From OLB11 sp044234005 (GTDB taxonomy: Bacteria > Bacteroidota > Bacteroidia > Chitinophagales > Chitinophagaceae), in NCBI GenBank assembly GCA_044234005.1, contig JBIIJE010000005.1, positions 1-54,311 of the forward strand: a stretch of DNA of 54,311 nt, read 5' to 3'. Under the pieces are notes generated by a model. The model did not search any database, was not told where the DNA came from, and was given only the letters and a program-made list of their open reading frames with translations. Both the position numbers and the translations under genes were made by a program. Positions 42,817-50,458 of this stretch are shown here, one piece after another. Numbering within the stretch: position 1 is the first letter of the stretch; every line of letters begins with the position of its first letter.

Positions 42817-43491
42817 ATGCAAGTAAAAATTATCATTCAAACATTGATGCTGTGTGTTTGCCTCAGCTTACTGAACACAGCATCTCTTGCCAAAGGAAAC
42901 AAAATTGTTATCGTAAAAACAAACATAGGAAAATTTAAACTTGAATTGTATCAAGATGTGCCAAAACACGCTGATAATTTTATCAAGCTTGTCGAACAAG
43001 GGTTTTACGATAGTTTATTGTTTCATCGGGTGATACCGAAGTTTATGATTCAAGGTGGCGACCCTGATAGTAAATATGCGGGCATACATGATACTTTAGG
43101 AAATGGCGACCTACCCTACAAAATTGATTCGGAATTTAAACTTCCCACTTATTACCATCGCAAAGGAGCATTAGCAGCCGCGCGTGATGACAATCCTGAA
43201 ATGTCGTCAAGCGCATGTCAATTTTATGTCGTGGTCGGCAAAATATTTACCGATGATGATTTGGATAAATTAGAAGCCAAGAAGGGAATCAAATACTCTT
43301 TAGACATGCGCAATACCTACAAAACCATAGGCGGCACACCGCATTTAGATGGAAGTTATACTGTATTTGGTCAATGTATAAGGGGGCAAAATATTGTAGA
43401 TACTATTTCAAATGTTGCGCGCGATAAATATGACAGACCACTTGAAAACATTCGAATTATAAAGATAAAAATAAAGCGAAGGTGGATTTAG
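42817..43491 (+). CDS. Periplasmic cyclophilin-type peptidyl-prolyl isomerase
   Basis: 224 residues. Signal peptide about 1-25. The cyclophilin core shows IVIVKTNIGKFKLELYQDVPKHADNFIKLVEQGFYDSLLFHRVIPKFMIQGGDP, with the catalytic Arg in FHRVIP, followed by GALAAARDDNPEMSSSACQFYVV and YTVFGQCIRG. It speeds proline isomerisation of exported proteins. Its stop codon interlocks with that of the DUF502 gene. Confidence 0.95.
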   Translation: MQVKIIIQTLMLCVCLSLLNTASLAKGNKIVIVKTNIGKFKLELYQDVPKHADNFIKLVEQGFYDSLLFHRVIPKFMIQGGDPDSKYAGIHDTLGNGDLPYKIDSEFKLPTYYHRKGALAAARDDNPEMSSSACQFYVVVGKIFTDDDLDKLEAKKGIKYSLDMRNTYKTIGGTPHLDGSYTVFGQCIRGQNIVDTISNVARDKYDRPLENIRIIKIKIKRRWI

Positions 43492-44081
43492 TGATGAACT
43501 CTTCGGTTCTCCTCCTGCACATCCTCATAGCCTGTCATACCACCACTCACTGCCATTTTCATCGCTCGGCTTGGATCCATCTCTAAAGGTATTACATCGT
43601 CCTTATTTACAATAAACAAAAACCCACTAACAGCATATGCATGTGGCATGTACACTGCAATTTTATCCTCAATACCTATTTTACTTAAGTCTGATTGCGT
43701 GATAAATCCAATTTGAAAAATCTCAGGATTAGCACGAACACGAACGAGTACTGGCTTATTAAACTTTTTCTTATCCCCCATAAAACTTTCTACAACATCT
43801 TTTACAGATGTATAAATAAACTTTACAAAAGGCGTTCGCTCTAAAATACTATCAAAAAAATCGATTAAAAATTTCCAAACAAAAAAAGTACTTCCTAGCC
43901 AACCAATTAATAGAAGCGATCCTACCACAATCAAAAAACCTATCCCTCTGGGCCAGTTTTCATTCTTTAAATCTAAAAAATCAAATACAGTGTATGCTGC
44001 CCAAACCGTTACGGCTAAAGGCGAAACAATAATAACACCTTGAAAAAAATATCGAAGTAGTTGTTGCGCTAATTTTCGCAT
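43488..44081 (-). CDS. DUF502 family membrane protein
   Basis: 197 residues with two membrane segments (about 12-34 and 46-72) and the family motif ILERTPFVKFIYTSVKDVVESFMG at 80-103, followed by a cytoplasmic beta-rich part with VYMPHAYAVSGFLFIV. Function unproven. The ATG is preceded by TATCTTTG then only 4 nt, an apparently leaderless start. Confidence 0.9.
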   Translation of the reverse strand: MRKLAQQLLRYFFQGVIIVSPLAVTVWAAYTVFDFLDLKNENWPRGIGFLIVVGSLLLIGWLGSTFFVWKFLIDFFDSILERTPFVKFIYTSVKDVVESFMGDKKKFNKPVLVRVRANPEIFQIGFITQSDLSKIGIEDKIAVYMPHAYAVSGFLFIVNKDDVIPLEMDPSRAMKMAVSGGMTGYEDVQEENRRVHH

Positions 44082-44085
44082 GATG

Positions 44086-44093
44086 CAAAGATA
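44086..44093 (-). promoter_or_regulatory. -7 box 4 nt before the DUF502 ATG
   Basis: Minus strand TATCTTTG, then CATC, then ATG. If transcription starts about 4 nt after the box, as in this phylum, it starts at the A of ATG. Confidence 0.55.
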
Positions 44094-44406
44094 AGAGCAT
44101 ACTTAATTACTCGTAACGATTATAATATCTTATTCAAGATTTGTCTTGTGAATTACATAGTTTAGCCTTTCGTATATAATCATCCAGTTAGCTTATTTCA
44201 TAATTGAGTGAAATGACCTACATTATCATGAACCAAAAAAGCAAGTTCAGAGTACAAATACTTTCTTCTTCGCGCAAATGGAGAATTTAAGAATTCTGCA
44301 CTGATATGTAGTATCCATATTCACTTACACGCAAGCAAATACTAATTGTAATTCGTAGTGGTTATTGTTTATACATTGATTAATATTGCCTTGAAAATAC
44401 GTTGTT
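44094..44406. other. Divergent intergenic region before mce
   Basis: No gene or RNA seen; no exact -7 box for mce found. Confidence 0.45.
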
Positions 44407-44811
44407 ATGTTACATATTGAACACATTGGTATTGCGGTTGAATCATTAGAGAAATCAATCCCTTTATTCGAGACCTTACTCAATACAAATTGTTATAAAA
44501 AAGAAGTGGTTGAAAGCGAGTCTGTTGAAACTGCATTTTTTCAGCAAGGCGAAACTAAGATTGAGCTGCTAAGTTCTCTAACTACTGATGGCGTGATTGC
44601 TAAATTTATTGAACGAAAAGGTGAAGGTATACATCATATTGCATTTGAAGTGCATGATATTGAAGCAGAAATGAAAAGACTGCAAGATGAAGGTTTTGTT
44701 TTTATACACGATAAGCCTAAGCGCGGTGCCGACAATAAAATGATATGTTTTATGCACCCGAAGTCAACCAACAGTGTACTCATTGAATTATGCATGAGTA
44801 TCCCTGAGTAA
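44407..44811 (+). CDS. mce: Methylmalonyl-CoA epimerase
   Basis: 134 residues. Converts (2S)- to (2R)-methylmalonyl-CoA, linking propionate and succinate metabolism. VOC fold with IEHIGIAVESLEKSIPLFETLL, QGETKIELLSSL and GEGIHHIAFEVHDIEAEMKRLQDEG; the metal ligands H5-type (HIEHIG), E and H (HHIAFEV) are present. It ends MHPKSTNSVLIELCM as usual. The mutase genes are not in the window. Confidence 0.94.
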   Translation: MLHIEHIGIAVESLEKSIPLFETLLNTNCYKKEVVESESVETAFFQQGETKIELLSSLTTDGVIAKFIERKGEGIHHIAFEVHDIEAEMKRLQDEGFVFIHDKPKRGADNKMICFMHPKSTNSVLIELCMSIPE

Positions 44812-45228
44812 AATATCATCTTTTTACATGAATGGAATCCATTAGAATTGTTTGAATTGCAACCTCTTCATTTATCTTTTGCAATATCTATTACAGGAAA
44901 ATCGTCAATGCTTTTCACCTGACGAATCGATACAATATTTTTTGGGGCGGCAGACAGGCTATTTGCTGCAATCTTTGCAAGCAAACGCCAAAGGCTGCCT
45001 ATTTGCAAAGGATTTTCGCTACTATCCTTGCCGCATTTTCCGTTGGAACAAAAAAGCTGCAACCCCGAAGCATGCTCGTTCCTACACAAATTCTATAATG
45101 ACTGTTGCATCCCAAGAGCAATTAGAAAATGTTAACTGGAATCAATTTTGCAGTTTACATTTTCAATTGCAAAATTTGGGTTCTAACTAATAAATTGTTT
45201 TTATCTTTCAGATCTAAACTATTAAAGT
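44812..45228. other. Region without a confident gene; GC-richer structured segment inside
   Basis: An open frame of 112 codons (44852-45190, TTG start) exists, but two other frames are also largely open and none resembles a known protein. The 60 bases 44941-45000 hold 32 G/C, far above the neighbours, and can fold: GGCAG (44949-44953) with CTGCC (44995-44999) around TTTGC (44962-44966) with GCAAA (44981-44985). It may be a gene relic or structured repeat. Confidence 0.4.
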
Positions 45229-46080
45229 ATGAAATGGCAAGGCAGACGAGAGAGCGATAATATTGAAGATAGAAGAGGTGTTTCAGGAAAACAAGTTGCA
45301 GTTGGTGGCGGTGGCTTGGCTATTGTGATGCTAATTATAGGTTTATTACTTGGTGGAGACCCTCAACAATTGATTTCCGATTTTGCCCAATCGCGATCAA
45401 GCAATCAAACACAAGCTGCAAGAGGACAAGAATCACAGGAAGAGAAAAATCTCATGTCGTTCGCATCTGTTACACTAGCAGATAATGAGCAAATTTGGAC
45501 CGATATTTTTACGAAAAATGGCTTACAATATCGTAAACCTAAAATGGTAATTTTTAATGGCGAAACCCAATCGCCTTGTGGAGCAGCCAACGAAAGAAGT
45601 GGACCATTTTATTGCCCCGCCGATGAAAAAATTTATTTATCGCTTTCATTCTTTAACGAACTTACGCAGCGACTTGGCGCACGAGGTGATTTTTCATTTG
45701 CCTATGTGATTTCACATGAAGTAGGTCATCATATACAACATTTACTGGGTACAACAACCAAGGTTAGACAAGCGCAATCACGTTTAAATGAAGCGGGCGC
45801 AAATCGGTATTCGGTAGCGCTGGAATTACAAGCCGATTTCTATGCAGGTATTTGGGCTCACTACAATCAAAAAGTAAATAATGCTTTAGAAGATGGCGAT
45901 ATCGAAGAAGCTTTGAGTGCAGCTAATGCAGTAGGCGACGATAGGTTAATGCAGCAAGCACAGGGCTATGTAGTGCCTGATGCATTTACACATGGTACTT
46001 CCGAGCAGCGCATGTATTGGTTCAAACTTGGCTATCAAACAGGCGATTTAAGCAAAGGAGATACATTTAAGGGAATGTAG
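45229..46080 (+). CDS. YpfJ-type neutral zinc metallopeptidase
   Basis: 283 residues. The start MKWQGRRESDNIEDRRG and a single membrane segment at about 24-41 (GGGGLAIVMLIIGLLLGG) are typical. Zinc site HEVGH at 163-167, with the downstream ALELQADFYAGIWAHY giving the third ligand, and CGAANERSGPFYCPADEKIYLSLSFF before it. It is an inner-membrane anchored protease of unknown substrate. Its stop is 2 bp from the threonine aldolase stop. Confidence 0.93.
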   Translation: MKWQGRRESDNIEDRRGVSGKQVAVGGGGLAIVMLIIGLLLGGDPQQLISDFAQSRSSNQTQAARGQESQEEKNLMSFASVTLADNEQIWTDIFTKNGLQYRKPKMVIFNGETQSPCGAANERSGPFYCPADEKIYLSLSFFNELTQRLGARGDFSFAYVISHEVGHHIQHLLGTTTKVRQAQSRLNEAGANRYSVALELQADFYAGIWAHYNQKVNNALEDGDIEEALSAANAVGDDRLMQQAQGYVVPDAFTHGTSEQRMYWFKLGYQTGDLSKGDTFKGM

Positions 46081-46082
46081 TT

Positions 46083-47096
46083 TTAAGTCTTTAAACGTTT
46101 TCTACATTCATCTAATTCATCATCGCCAAAATCGAGATGTGTTACCAAACGAACGTGGTGTTTACCAAATGGAGATGTTTTGATGCCTTGTTGCATTAAT
46201 TTATTTACAAAATCGTTAGCGGTTAATTTGTGATCAATTTCGAAAATTACAATATTGGTATCTACATCACAACAATCAATTACCTCTGGCAGTGCCGTAA
46301 ATATTTTTGCTAATTCCTTAGCCCGTATATGATCTTCTTTTAATCTTGCTATATGATAATCTAATGCGTAAATTCCAGCCGCCGCTAGATATCCACTTTG
46401 TCGCCAACCCCCACCCATTCGCTTACGTATTCGGCGCGCCTGCTTAATAAATGCCTTGCTACCCAATAATACCGAACCTATAGGTGTGCCTAAACCTTTT
46501 GATAAGCATATTGAAATTGAATCAAATTGCTCACCATAGTGTTTATAATTATCTTTCGTTTCGACTAGCGCATTAAACAGCCGAGCTCCATCTAAATGCA
46601 AAGCCAAATTATTTACCAAACAAAGCGCTTTTATTTTTTCTACTTCTAATAAATCATAATAGCAGCCACCTCCTTTATTCACCGTATTTTCCAGACTAAC
46701 CAATCGCGAAATGGGATAATGCACATTATCAGCTTTAATCACATCTTTCACTAAATCAGCATTTATCCTTCCTTTATCTCCATGCAAAATTTCTACAGAA
46801 ACCCCAGAATTAGCTGCAATGCCGCCTCCTTCATATAAATAGATATGTGACAAAGCATCACAAATAACTTCATCACCGGGCTGCGTATGACATTTAATCG
46901 CTATCTGATTTGCCATAGTACCACTCATGCAAAACAAACCAGCTTCGTAACCAAACATCTTAGCCGATTTTTCTTCAAGTGTATTGGTTGTTTCATCCTC
47001 TTCAAAAACATCATCACCAACTTTGGCGTGAAACATAGCATCCAACATGCCAGCTGTGGGTTTGGTAAATGTATCAGAGCGTAGTTCAATATTCAT
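46083..47096 (-). CDS. ltaE: Low-specificity L-threonine aldolase
   Basis: 337 residues. PLP enzyme that splits threonine into glycine and acetaldehyde. ELRSDTFTKPTAGMLDAM opening, AGLFCMSGTMANQIAI, LHLDGARLFNA, and the PLP lysine in SICLSKGLGTPIGSVLLG are diagnostic, followed by RKRMGGGWRQSGYLAAAG. Convergent with the YpfJ-type gene, 2 bp apart. Confidence 0.95.
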   Translation of the reverse strand: MNIELRSDTFTKPTAGMLDAMFHAKVGDDVFEEDETTNTLEEKSAKMFGYEAGLFCMSGTMANQIAIKCHTQPGDEVICDALSHIYLYEGGGIAANSGVSVEILHGDKGRINADLVKDVIKADNVHYPISRLVSLENTVNKGGGCYYDLLEVEKIKALCLVNNLALHLDGARLFNALVETKDNYKHYGEQFDSISICLSKGLGTPIGSVLLGSKAFIKQARRIRKRMGGGWRQSGYLAAAGIYALDYHIARLKEDHIRAKELAKIFTALPEVIDCCDVDTNIVIFEIDHKLTANDFVNKLMQQGIKTSPFGKHHVRLVTHLDFGDDELDECRKRLKT

Positions 47097-47162
47097 AAAG
47101 TAAAAATAAAAATTATTGATAGTAACTCAAGCGAAATAAAATCTATTCCGAAACTTCTCGTG

Positions 47163-47170
47163 TAAATTTG
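47163..47170 (+). promoter_or_regulatory. -7 box of ctaA, 9 nt before the ATG
   Basis: TAAATTTG, exact match. The TTG at 47168 is in frame but belongs to the box, so the ATG at 47180 is preferred. Confidence 0.55.
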
Positions 47171-47179
47171 CCTCCTCGA

Positions 47180-48223
47180 ATGAATAAAGATAATATTATA
47201 ATTGGTAGATGGTTACTGCTGGGCGTGGCTATGCTCACCATACAAGTATTATTGGGTGGCATTACCCGATTAACAGGTTCGGGTCTTTCTATGACTGAGT
47301 GGAAACCCATTATTGGTATGATACCGCCATTGAGTGAAGTGGAATGGCAAATTGCATTCGACAAATACAAACAAATTGCACAATTCAAATTTCTGAATCA
47401 AGATTTTCTAATCCGCGATTTCAAATTTATTTTCTTTTGGGAATGGTTTCATCGCAATTGGGCTCACTTTATTTCATTTACTTTTATTTTTCCATTCATT
47501 TATTTTTTAAAAAAAGGAATGATTAAGAAGCACATGATACTTCCTTTATTAGGCTTATTTGTATTAGGTGCAGCGCAAGGTTTCATTGGAAAAATAATGG
47601 TTGATAGTGGTTTAAACGATGAAGATTTGTACGTGAGTCATATACGCTTGGCAGTTCATTTTATTTCAGCCATGGTACTTATTTGTGCAACCTGTTGGTA
47701 TGCCTTTACTTTTATGTTCGAACCCAAAGATTTTGTGATTGATGTGAAGCTAAGAAATTTTACAATTGTATTATTTGCTCTTATTTTCATCCAACTTACT
47801 TACGGAGCCTTCATGGCAGGATTAAAAGCAGCTACTGTAGCCCCTACTTGGCCTAGTATCAATGGCGAATATTTTCCTGCAAGTATTTTAAGTAAGAGTT
47901 TAGTGAATCATCCAATCAACATACATTTTGTACATCGTATGTTGGCATACTTGATATTCGGACTTGTTATATATTGGACTTATAAGTTGAATAAAATTAA
48001 TACTATTGGCGTTTTTAATCGATTTAAAAAACTTCCGTTTATACTAGTATTCCTTCAACTTGTTTTAGGCATTTGTGCTGTCGTGTTCTCAACACATACA
48101 GTTCGTAACAGTTTCGGATTATTTGAGTGGTTTGCACAATTGCATCAATTAATAGCCATGTTGCTCGTGATGAGCATTTTATTATTGTTATACTTATTGC
48201 AAAATTCTAAGAAATCCGTTTAA
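47180..48223 (+). CDS. ctaA: Heme A synthase (COX15/CtaA)
   Basis: 347 residues. Oxidises heme O to heme A for aa3-type oxidases in the inner membrane. Eight hydrophobic segments; motifs GGITRLTGSGLSMTEWKPIIGMIPP, WEWFHRNWAH, SHIRLAVHF and IHFVHRMLAYL provide the paired histidines. The length fits the COX15 (type 2) group without the extracellular cysteine pair. Its TAA interlocks with the stop of the next gene on the other strand. Confidence 0.95.
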   Translation: MNKDNIIIGRWLLLGVAMLTIQVLLGGITRLTGSGLSMTEWKPIIGMIPPLSEVEWQIAFDKYKQIAQFKFLNQDFLIRDFKFIFFWEWFHRNWAHFISFTFIFPFIYFLKKGMIKKHMILPLLGLFVLGAAQGFIGKIMVDSGLNDEDLYVSHIRLAVHFISAMVLICATCWYAFTFMFEPKDFVIDVKLRNFTIVLFALIFIQLTYGAFMAGLKAATVAPTWPSINGEYFPASILSKSLVNHPINIHFVHRMLAYLIFGLVIYWTYKLNKINTIGVFNRFKKLPFILVFLQLVLGICAVVFSTHTVRNSFGLFEWFAQLHQLIAMLLVMSILLLLYLLQNSKKSV

Positions 48224-48591
48224 TTTTTTTTCTCGAGTTGTTTTTCAATCTTATCAACCCTTTTTTCAATTTCTAAGTTGTCAATGCCTCTCTCGATAGA
48301 CTGAGCAAGCTTTTCAACACTCTTCTCTATTTTTTGTTTGTCCACTTTTTTAGCTTCATCAATAATGATGGTAACATTCTTGTCGAGTTTATTGATTGAA
48401 TTATCAAGAAATTTTTCAATCTTATCTACATCTACTTGAGCAATTACATCTACCAGATCATTCAATGCTTTTTTTACTTCTTGTTTAGTTTGGTTTTCAT
48501 TGGTTTGAATGTTGGGTTTATCTGGCGTTGTTTGTGCATTTGCACAAGCGGCAGTCAAAACAATAATCGATAAGAGCACGATTTTTTTCAT
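48220..48591 (-). CDS. Small exported coiled-coil protein
   Basis: 123 residues from the ATG at 48589-48591. Signal peptide about 1-19 (AACANAQ). The rest is lysine/glutamate/aspartate-rich with regular I/V/L heptads (VDVIAQVDVDKIEKFLDNSINKLDK, VEKLAQSIERGIDNLEIEKRVDKIEKQLEKK), a long amphipathic coiled coil. No family recognised. It lies 12 bp after the next upstream gene (48604-49233) and is probably co-transcribed with it. Confidence 0.7.
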   Translation of the reverse strand: MKKIVLLSIIVLTAACANAQTTPDKPNIQTNENQTKQEVKKALNDLVDVIAQVDVDKIEKFLDNSINKLDKNVTIIIDEAKKVDKQKIEKSVEKLAQSIERGIDNLEIEKRVDKIEKQLEKKN

Positions 48592-48603
48592 AACAATCAT
48601 GTT

Positions 48604-49233
48604 TTAATATTTTTTTCTAAAATCACCACGCTTCCAAGCGTTAAAAAATTCAAGCCAAGCTAAAGGGCTAAATATATTTTGAGGTGCAAGTTGCCCCGCG
48701 TAATAACTTTTACTTGCTAATAAATTTTGATAAACCTGTTGGCTTTCTCTACCATCGCGCGGTAAGGTGGCGAGTAGCATTCGCATGGTTTGATACTCCG
48801 TATTTTTTCGTGCTATCTCATATTTATCATCCGGAATTTCCAATGTTAAAAAAGCCTTTTCAAATTCTTCCTTGGACAAAGTTGGACGTATAATCGTATT
48901 CGCTAGGTAAAATGTATCTTGTGTCATCAATTGAATGATAGAATATCTTGCTTCCTTTAAATCTTCTGGAATAACTACTATCTTCTTTCGATAACCCAAA
49001 CACGTAAATCTTAAGGTATCCCCTTTTTCAACAATCATCGAAAACAAGCCTTTCTCTGTGGTTACTGTTCCTCTATTCTTACTCGGAATAGCGACTGTTA
49101 CAAATGGTAAATAGCGTAAACTATCCGAACTCATGACGACACCTGTTAATTCAACCATTTTGTCAAAGCCATATTGAGCCTTGACTTGGAGTGCAGTCAT
49201 TAATATAACTATCGCGAATAGAAATTTCTTCAC
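48604..49233 (-). CDS. Exported carboxypeptidase regulatory-like domain protein
   Basis: 209 residues if started at GTG 49231-49233, which gives VKKFLFAIVILMTALQVKAQ as signal peptide; the open frame further upstream has no signal and crosses a TACTTTTG box. A carboxypeptidase regulatory-like domain covers about 28-105 (LTGVVMSSDSLRYLPFVTVAIPSKNRGTVTTEKGLFSM and LRFTCLGYRKK). The C-terminal half has no known domain. Bacteroidota proteins of this kind are usually surface associated. Confidence 0.75.
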   Translation of the reverse strand: MKKFLFAIVILMTALQVKAQYGFDKMVELTGVVMSSDSLRYLPFVTVAIPSKNRGTVTTEKGLFSMIVEKGDTLRFTCLGYRKKIVVIPEDLKEARYSIIQLMTQDTFYLANTIIRPTLSKEEFEKAFLTLEIPDDKYEIARKNTEYQTMRMLLATLPRDGRESQQVYQNLLASKSYYAGQLAPQNIFSPLAWLEFFNAWKRGDFRKKY

Positions 49234-49237
49234 CCAA

Positions 49238-49245
49238 CAAAAGTA
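49238..49245 (-). promoter_or_regulatory. -7 box 4 nt before the GTG of the preceding gene
   Basis: Minus strand TACTTTTG, then TTGG, then GTG. Confidence 0.45.
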
Positions 49246-49309
49246 AATCAATTGGGGCTGAATCTGATTTGTACTTACCTTCGTCATTAACATTTAACAA
49301 TAGTTTATA

Positions 49310-50407
49310 ATGATAACCCACGAGAGTGTTTTACAAGCTTTAAGCCAAGTTCAAGAGCCCGATTTAGGAAAAGACTTAGTAACCCTAAATATGGTAAAAG
49401 ATATAGCCATTGATGGCAAGAAAGTTTCATTTACAGTAGTGCTAACAACACCTGCATGCCCTTTGAAAGAGATGATACGCGGAGCTTGTGAGAATGCGGT
49501 GAAAATATTGGTCGATAAAGAGGCAGTCGTTACCGTAAACTTTACCTCCAATATTGTAAGCAATAGAAAGGATAATCAAGCTACTTTACCCAATGTAAAA
49601 AATATTATTGCCGTTGGCTCTGGCAAAGGAGGTGTCGGAAAATCTACTGTTTCTGTAAATTTAGCTTTGGCCTTAGCAAAAGGTGGCGCCAAAGTAGGAA
49701 TTATGGATGCTGATATTTATGGACCATCTATACCGATTATGTTGGGCATCAAAAGTGAAAGACCACTTATGCAAGAAGTAAATGGCAAAGGGATGATTGT
49801 GCCAATTGATGTGATGGGATTAAAAGCCATGAGTATAGGTTTATTAATTGATGATAGACAAGCTGTGGTTTGGCGAGGTCCAATGGCAAGCAGTGCGCTC
49901 AAGCAATTTGTCACAGATGTGTTGTGGGGAGAATTGGATTATTTAATTATTGATTTGCCTCCAGGTACAGGAGATATTCATTTAACTATGGTTCAAACCA
50001 TTCCAGTTACGGGCGCTGTAATTGTTACTACACCGCAAGAAGTGGCACTCGCTGATGCTAAAAAAGCCATCATGATGTTTGATGGGCCACAAATAAAAGT
50101 TCCAGTTTTGGGAATCGTAGAAAATATGGCTTACTTCATTCCAGAAGAGTTGCCTGATAATAAATATTTTATTTTTGGCAAAGAAGGAGGTAAGCGATTG
50201 GCTGAAATGTTTGAGCTTCCATTTTTAGGACAAATTCCTATCACTATGAGTATTCGGGAAGGTGGAGATATTGGCAAACCAGCTTTATTGCACGGTGACA
50301 GCATTGCACAAAAGGCCATTCATGAAGTAGCGCAACAAGTAGCAAGAAACATTTCAATTAGAAATGCCAATCTGGATCCCACAAAGATTGTTGAGATAAA
50401 AGTATAA
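49310..50407 (+). CDS. Mrp/ApbC-type Fe-S carrier ATPase
   Basis: 365 residues. An N-terminal MIP18/DUF59 domain (1-90) is fused to a ParA-like ATPase with the deviant Walker A GSGKGGVGKS at 103-112 and DADIYGPSIPIMLG. Mrp proteins carry Fe-S clusters to client enzymes. In this protein the place where most Mrp proteins have a CxxC cluster ligand pair reads ENMAYFIPEELPDNKYFIFG, without cysteine. Followed by an Asp-box repeat gene 51 bp downstream. Confidence 0.93.
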   Translation: MITHESVLQALSQVQEPDLGKDLVTLNMVKDIAIDGKKVSFTVVLTTPACPLKEMIRGACENAVKILVDKEAVVTVNFTSNIVSNRKDNQATLPNVKNIIAVGSGKGGVGKSTVSVNLALALAKGGAKVGIMDADIYGPSIPIMLGIKSERPLMQEVNGKGMIVPIDVMGLKAMSIGLLIDDRQAVVWRGPMASSALKQFVTDVLWGELDYLIIDLPPGTGDIHLTMVQTIPVTGAVIVTTPQEVALADAKKAIMMFDGPQIKVPVLGIVENMAYFIPEELPDNKYFIFGKEGGKRLAEMFELPFLGQIPITMSIREGGDIGKPALLHGDSIAQKAIHEVAQQVARNISIRNANLDPTKIVEIKV

Positions 50408-50458
50408 TCCCTTTTTCCAAGTCTAATTTATTGTTATAACTTTAGAAAAATAAAAGTT

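Noticed and set aside
44852..45190. 112-codon open frame after mce
   Set aside because: TTG start, cysteine-rich composition unlike neighbours, other frames equally open, no family recognised. Kept only as an uncertain region.
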